Assembly: GCA_037783545.1 (NCBI GenBank)
Contig: JBBELK010000514.1
Location: forward strand, 434,001 to 498,000
Direction of reading: 5' to 3'
Origin: Henricia sp. BOLD:AAB3569
Lineage: Eukaryota; Echinodermata; Asteroidea; Spinulosida; Echinasteridae
Length of the DNA: 64,000 bases
A program made the translations under genes and the position numbers. Under the pieces are notes generated by a model. That model was not told where the DNA came from, did no database searches, and was given only the letters and a program-made list of their open reading frames with translations. Below are positions 57,633 through 64,000 of this stretch, one piece after another (positions within the stretch are counted from its first letter, which is position 1; each line of letters begins with the position of its first letter).

Positions 57633-59042
57633 ATAATCGGTCGTCCGGGCTGTTCAGTGAAATCGTGATCAGAAAATTGGAGATATCCCGAGTATGAAAA
57701 AAGCGAATCGTTTGTGACAAAGTCGTGAAGCTCGCGCGTAGTTGCAACGGCTGGTAAAGCGTATAACCCGTCTTTTGACCGTTTTTGTTAATTTTGCACT
57801 TCTTTAGTAAATTACGGGATATTTGGATGATTTTTTTTCACAACGACCATCAAAAAAGTATTGTCAATGCTGCTACATAAATCATGTAAACAGTAGGCCG
57901 GTGTGTACCTTTAAAAGGCAGGGTAGAACTCTGCAACGGTAGGGGCAATTGAATTAAATTCCCTTGCCAACTGCCTCAGTAGGCCTACCCTTTTGTGACT
58001 TTTTAATGCTACCGTTTCTTATGGTGTCAAAAATCCCTGCTACAGTCCCCTTGTGGAAAACCGAATATCACGGGAAAGTCTCAACTCAACATATCATACT
58101 TATTTAACAATTTACGTCAATGCCCTTTCAAATTCTATCTGGTTGCCTTGAAAAGTCCTGGGATTTTCTTGTCTTGGAAAAAGGTCATTTACTACTCCCA
58201 ATTTCTCCCCAGTATACTAAAGCAAGTAAATCTAAAAGCAAATGTACAACTAACGTAAAAGACCACCTACTAGTAAAAAACTGGCCATAGACCTCCATCG
58301 GGGAGGGAGGTTCACAAATTCCACAACTGTACTTTTGGATTGCGTGACATAAATAGATCCAACTCTATGAATCAGTCATTAATTTAGTCCCTTGATGACA
58401 AACCATCAGGAGAGCCTACCTATTTCACTATATCCCCAGCCCCCTCACCCCCTAGTACCTCAAAATATCTCACGAACCTATCACAGGGGAATATTCACGG
58501 AGCGTGCTCATCGTTTTTTTGATGCGTCAGTACACGATGACCTGGCGCACTGTGGTACTGACCGGTAGTCATAGGATTCAGAATTTCGTTTCGCACCTCA
58601 CGCAGGAGCGGCTGTATGCCCATGGCCTGCGGGGCATATGTACCAGGTCAGGGTTTGGGACATGGGGGATATGTGTCACTCCAGTGTGCCACAAGTCACC
58701 GGCGCCCCAGTCTATAGTCACTGGGGCTGTTACTAAGTTTAGCATGAGCCACGGCCATATTTAGGTATGTAGGTTAAATGACTGGGGTCATGTAAGGTGG
58801 GGGAATCTATGAATCACATTTTAAAACTTGAAGGAAGAGAGATCTATGTTTCATAACATTTTAGTCGTCAGTTACATGATTGGATTAAAGCCCTGCAAAT
58901 TCGGGCGCATTTGATAAATGTACAAATATCGGTCATTTTCTTATCTTAACTTTTTGAAACTGAAGACACAAGGCTTTATGCAATGGACTTCATGCCCTAA
59001 AATTGGATCTTTCCATTTAACAACCCTTAATTACATGTATAA
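57633..59042. other. Intergenic; GC-rich block at 58490-58770
   Basis: An 86-codon frame at 58504-58764 ends with TAG and is preceded by CTATCACAG. The block is richer in GC than its surroundings, but both strands are partly open and no family is recognised. Confidence 0.3.
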
Positions 59043-59278
59043 AAATGTTGGCGGATTAGTACGTATTATAGGCCCAAACGTATATGACCTACTTTCCAAA
59101 AAAAAAAGCGTTTAGGAGAATGGTCTTTGAAAATATTTTTTGGGGTAAAAAATTGTATACAAATGTTGGCGGATCAGTACGTATTATAGGCCCTAACATA
59201 CATGACCTACTTTCCAAAAAAAAAACATTTAGGAGAATGGTCTTTGAAAATATTTTGTTGGGTACCCTGTCTCCATAA
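59043..59278 (+). repeat. 118-bp tandem duplication, diverged
   Basis: AATGTTGGCGGATTAGTACG starts unit 1 and AATGTTGGCGGATCAGTACG unit 2 (59162). Both contain TATGACCTACTTTCC or CATGACCTACTTTCC, a long A-run and AGGAGAATGGTCTTTGAAAA. Confidence 0.9.
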
Positions 59279-60635
59279 TAATCTGATATGAGCATGCAAA
59301 TCCTCAGTAGTATGTACGGTGAATGTCAACATTATTTTTAAAAATCGAACCACCTCTGTCATGTTTTTAAAAATACTGTGCAAAAAAAGTAAGCTTAATA
59401 AAGAGAGCAAAACTAACCTGGGAATAGGGAGTAGTCGGCATCCATATCCTCTTCTGCATCATCATTCTGTTCCATATGTTGTTTATTCAAATCTGCTACA
59501 AGCTTAAGACGCACAGCTAGCTGTGTCATGCATACAGCGGTCTAGCTCATGGAACTTGAAGTCCATTATCTGCTACATGTACCTCGATTGTCAGCCTGTT
59601 CCCCGAAAAGAGATCGAAGTCCACGTCAATCTGAGATACGCAATAATTATGAAATGAACAACAACAACAAAAACACCCTAAAATATGCAGGGAAGATTGC
59701 TTCACAGGCATATAGTGTAAACTGTCTCATAACATTACTGTGGAAGTTGATACACAAATACTGCAGTTTGCACTGCTATAAAATTCAAGGCTAACCAGGA
59801 CCCCATGCCAAGAACTGGTCATGAGCCTCCACACAGCATGCACACGGTGGCCGTCCTTGGACTGACCACTGTACATATACCCATGCATATACCATGGAGG
59901 AATATACAAAGTGCGTACTGTATGGACGTCCCATATTATAATGTATTTACATGTACTTTGTAAATGCCATGCAACTTTGAAAAAGTCAGAACTGTCCTCA
60001 AAAGTAAAAACTCACTAAATTACAACTTAACATCGCTTATCTTTCTCAAATATTCATTTATGTGGGATGAATATACCAAAAGCTTCTCCCATTATTCTAT
60101 CGGTTTCGTGCTCTCATTTCAAAACCTCTACAAAACGGTGAATTTTAGACCACACTATTCGGAAGATACACAGATAATTTATACAATAACTACTTTTGTC
60201 CAAGTTGATACAAAATAAAATGTAAACATATATCCTACCTGAAAAGCGTGTGAAAAGCAGAGGAAACTGACAACGGATGCAAGAAAGCAGCGGATTGTAG
60301 AGGATCGAAGGTAACAGTTTGACTAGTGTTTGACCGTTTGAAACTACTGCATGTAGTAAAAATGCTGACCACAGCTTCGCTCCTCGTGGCTCATGGTAAT
60401 TCCACTTTCATACAGGGTCATTCCAAATGCATTAAAAAAATGAGTAAATAAAGGCTATAATGCTTAAAATCTTTGACAAAATAATACGACTGAAATTTCA
60501 ATAATTTCAATTCCTTGATATTGCATGACAAAGTTTGAATATACAATTATGTTCTACTTCTCTTTGGAATGGATCATCTTGCACCAGTGACCTCCCCCAA
60601 AATAGTGGAATCGGTCCTACTGTAGGAAACCAACA
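59279..60635. other. Intergenic, nothing recognised
   Basis: ACCATGGAGGAA occurs at 59891. Frames of 60-84 codons only. Confidence 0.35.
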
Positions 60636-60826
60636 AGGATTGGTTGATAGTTGAACCAATATGTGATTGGTTACCGGACAATCAGCCTAACAGAGCTCTG
60701 CACCAATTAGCTATTGGTTGAAACCAATTGAAGATTGGCTCATGTGTGAACCAATTACAAATATAACGATGGTTAATATCTGAACCAATGTGATTGTGCC
60801 ACAATTCTAATGTCAACCATTATTGC

Positions 60827-61780
60827 CAACATATTGGTCGTATTGACCAATGTATTAATTAAAGGATTGGTTTATTGCCCAACCAATGTGATTGGTTGCT
60901 GGACAACCAACATATTGGTCACTATTAACCAATGTATTGGTTAAAGGATTGGTTTATTGCCCAACCAATGTGATTGGTTGCTGGACAACCAACATATTGG
61001 TCACTATTAACCAATGTATTGGTTAAAGGATTGGTTTATTACTCAACCAATGTGACTGGTTGCTGGACAACCAACATATTGGTCGTTATTGACCAATGTA
61101 TTGGTTAAAGGATTGGTTTATTACTCAACCAATGTGATTGGTTGTTGGACAACCAACATATTGGTCACAATTGACCAATGTATTGGTTAAAGGATTGGTT
61201 TATTGCTCAACCAATGTGAGTGGTTGCTGGACAACCAACATATTGGTCGTTATTGACCAATGTATTGGTTAAAGGATTGGTTTATTACTCAACCAATGTG
61301 ATTGGTTGTTGGACAACCAACATATTGGTCACAATTGACCAATGTATTGGTTAAAGAATTGGTTTATTACTCAACCAATGTGATTGGTTGTTGGACAACC
61401 AACATATTGGTCACAATTGACCAATGTATTGGTTAAAGGATTGGTTTATTGCTCAACCAATGTGATTGGTTGCTGGACAACCAACATATTGGTCAGAATT
61501 GACCAATGTATTGGTTAAAGGATTGGTTTATTGATCAACCAATGTGACTGGTTGCTGGACAACCAACATATTGGTCAGAATTGACCAATGTATTGGTTAA
61601 AGGATTGGTTTATTACTCAACCAATGCCATTGGTTGCTGGACAACCAACATATTGGTCAGAATTGACCAATGTATTGGTTAAAGGATTGGTTTATTACTC
61701 AACCAATGTCATTGGTTGCTAAACAACCAACGTATTGGTCACTAGTTAACCAATATATTGGTTAGAAACAACCAATATGG
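60827..61780. repeat. 82-bp satellite, about 11 units, rich in CCAAT/ATTGG
   Basis: Units read CCAACATATTGGTC...TTGACCAATGTATTGGTTAA AGGATTGGTTTATT..CTCAACCAATGTGATTGGTT GCTGGACAA. Each carries about six CCAAT or ATTGG pentamers in alternating orientation, so single strands can fold extensively. Flanks from 60636 and to 61815 hold decayed units with the same pentamers. NF-Y binds CCAAT; whether it binds here is unknown. Confidence 0.93.
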
Positions 61781-61815
61781 GGTCAACCAATTAGATTGGT
61801 AGTTTTTTTAACCAA

Positions 61816-62648
61816 TCTGTTTTTAGAGTGTACATAGTCACGTTTACGTGGATTTTTTCCAAAACACCCAAGGTAACTGATATTAAACGAACCCAATACA
61901 TCTTCATCAAAGCAATCACACCGATGACGTCAAAAGTGACTGCGCGATAAGTGCTGAACTGCCAATCCACCATTACGAGATCTGGTTACAAAGCAGATAT
62001 GACATCAGCGTCACCAACAATGCACCTCAGGATGAGAGCCTGCGCTTGAAATCTCAGATTTTGTAATTATAGTAAAAACTATAATGTGTGTATATACTGC
62101 TAAAATGTCACCGCACCACAGGTTGTACGTAGTATGTACCAATCTGTTGATTACAAACATGAAATGGCTCCCTTGGGATCAGGGATGAAGATGTTGACGA
62201 AACTGTCTTTCAGAAAAACATATCAAATTTCAGAAAAACAACTTTCTGGCTTTTCAAAAATGTGCACATAAATGAATACAAATTGAAAAATGTACGCTTT
62301 ACATCCAGGTTTTAATCGCATCTTGTTTAAAATCTTGTAAACCTATTTGATAAACACAAAAGAATGCAAAACAACCCAACTAATGAATTCTGTGTTACGT
62401 GAGTTGAATGCAAATAAAATAGATTAAATTCCATGATAAATTAAAGGCCACTTGAATGCAGTGATGTGAAATCGGACTCACTGAGTTGCATAGAAAAACC
62501 TCACATTCCTGATACAGAAATATACCAAACACATTTAATATGCAGTTAGTCCATCTAAAAAAAAAAGGCTGCAGATAACTTTAAAAAAATGATTGTGCTT
62601 ATAAATATACATACTTTTTTTTTACAAATCTATCTAATACTGCCCTTA
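61816..62648. other. Intergenic, nothing recognised
   Basis: AT-rich, A-runs, no ORF of note except a 60-codon minus-strand frame that overlaps the satellite flank. Confidence 0.4.
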
Positions 62649-63072
62649 TATATCGTTGGTGTTACCACGAACTGACACGCAGTGGCACTTCAGTGCTCGT
62701 CAGCTCAGGCGCAAAATGACGTCAGCACGTAATTTTGTTTTCACGAACTGACACCCAATATTTTTGTTTTCATGAACTGACACCTATCGTAAAGTAACTA
62801 ATTAGGGATTGTTGCGGTAAATATTTTTCTATTATTCTACAAGTATTCAGATGATATCATTCGTATCAAGCATTTTTAAGGCTTTTTTTCGTTTTCTTGG
62901 GTGTCAGTTCGTGGAAACAAAAATTCATGGTTTTGGGTGCAGTATACGGAGTGCGCGCGCACACTTGGATGTCAGTTCGTGAAAACTTGTGTCCCCCCCA
63001 CTACTGTGCGGATTTCACGAACTGTAACTGAAGTGCACTTGGGTGTCACTTCGTGGTGACAGCGACGATATG
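62649..63072. mobile_element. Element built on CACGAACTGACACC words
   Basis: Inverted ends of about 45 bp (ATATCGTTGGTGTTACCACG / TGGTGACAGCGACGATAT) and, across the element, seven copies of CACGAACTGACACC or its complement. The same 14-mer forms both the ends and the internal sites. Confidence 0.8.
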
Positions 63073-64000
63073 ATTAAATGTACTTAGTTGGCGATATTGG
63101 CTTTTGTTTGAGCAAATCCTTAAGTATCTTATTAGGTGTGCCTTAAAGAGAAATTGATTTGACGATTGACAATTTATGTTTTGAGGTCTTTTCCACTTGC
63201 AAAAAAAGAGCGATTTTTACAGGTTGCTTAAAAAACACTGGATGTATGAAAGCGACATTTCTGTAGGGCACATGTAGTTAGTTTACTGACATTCTTCTAG
63301 TTTGTAATGCTATCCATGATATGAATCAGTTAAAAACAATTTCTGCAAAGATCCAGTCCGGCCATAAAACTCTAAAGACAAAACAAGATAACCAGTTTTG
63401 CTGGTACAAAATTCAATTGACCTCGCTTACGTTGAATATTATCTCATTTTGTAACTCAAGCTGCACCTGTACTGCTGATCTGCGTATCACATGCAAGCAA
63501 ACGTACGATGAGACCTCAATGCGATGGTAGTGCATGCATACGGACATCAACTCGAGGTCAGACAGGCTTCGCGTCAATGAAGATGCTTCGTTCAAAATCC
63601 CTTGAGGCAGGGTATGTAATTAACCATGCCTGTGTGTGACCTCGCGTGCGGACTACGCACAGCTTAATATTCGTTTTTTTCCCGTAAGGTGTACAAGTAC
63701 CGGTACATGTTTGCTGCATTTTAAAATATATATATATTTTTAACAGTGATAAAACAGTTGGTATTTTTAAATTCCCAAATTTCACTTTATAAGAGTAACT
63801 GCTTTTTAAAGTGGGGTGTTTCATAACATATCTGTCAACCAGAATTTAAAAATTTCAAGTGATTTAAAAATGAAAGTGGCAGTGTAATAAAGTACATGTA
63901 CTTTTCAGCAGGGTCATTAATTGCTTCAGTTATCAAAGTGACAAATCAGCCAAATTGGTGTTTTTCAAGGGACATTCTTCGGTTGACGCAAAAAGCATTA
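63073..64000. other. Right flank, nothing recognised
   Basis: AT-rich with TATATATATA at 63728. Frames of 60-88 codons without support. Confidence 0.4.

Noticed and set aside
58504..58764. 86-codon ORF in a GC-rich block as an exon
   Set aside because: Both strands are partly open and no family or matching exon was found; kept only as an intergenic note.
60827..61780. CRISPR-like or coding tandem repeat
   Set aside because: Unit of 82 bp is not a multiple of 3, frames are closed, and there is no spacer diversity; it is a satellite.

Overview
The window looks like nuclear DNA of a marine invertebrate metazoan. The evidence is AT-rich sequence, genes split into short exons with GT-AG introns, tRNA-derived repeats, and a very high density of small non-autonomous DNA transposons. 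The compact PIM kinase gene and the repeat style suggest a deuterostome invertebrate such as an echinoderm. The species is an inference; nothing here fixes it.

Two protein-coding genes can be supported, both on the + strand. The first (2195-8962) is the 3' part of a gene whose five visible exons join in phase into a 206-residue C terminus. I read it as the appendage end of the AP-5 adaptor beta subunit (AP5B1-like); its 5' end lies left of the window or in an unrecognised part of the first 2 kb. The second (26511-29200) is a complete five-exon PIM-family serine/threonine kinase of 360 residues, with a CpG-rich upstream region and a roughly 1.17 kb 3' UTR ending near an AATAAA at 30368. A 62-codon ORF with a strong start context at 22436 and an exon-like ORF at 11966-12287 are weak extra candidates.

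The rest is mainly mobile-element debris. (i) Inside the AP-5-like introns (2.3-8.8 kb) sit at least five inverted-repeat elements and a 16-bp minisatellite. (ii) From 9 to 23 kb there are long fold-back elements, four copies of one 345-349 bp element plus an 84-bp relative, all flanked by 9-bp direct repeats, and an array of CGTTTAAACG palindromes. (iii) From 30 to 64 kb I found no supported gene. This part holds TTAA-flanked elements, a nested element at 37.4-39.7 kb, tRNA-like repeats, and a roughly 1 kb satellite of 82-bp units full of CCAAT/ATTGG pentamers (60.8-61.8 kb).

Recurrent themes are TTAA target duplications in about ten unrelated-looking families, small ATG-to-splice-donor modules inside three inverted-repeat elements (two of them TTAA-flanked), a recurring ACCATGGAGGAA box, and a strong excess of the palindromes TAGGCCTA and TACATGTA. 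No autonomous transposase, bona fide tRNA or rRNA gene, CRISPR array or bacterial-type operon was recognised.
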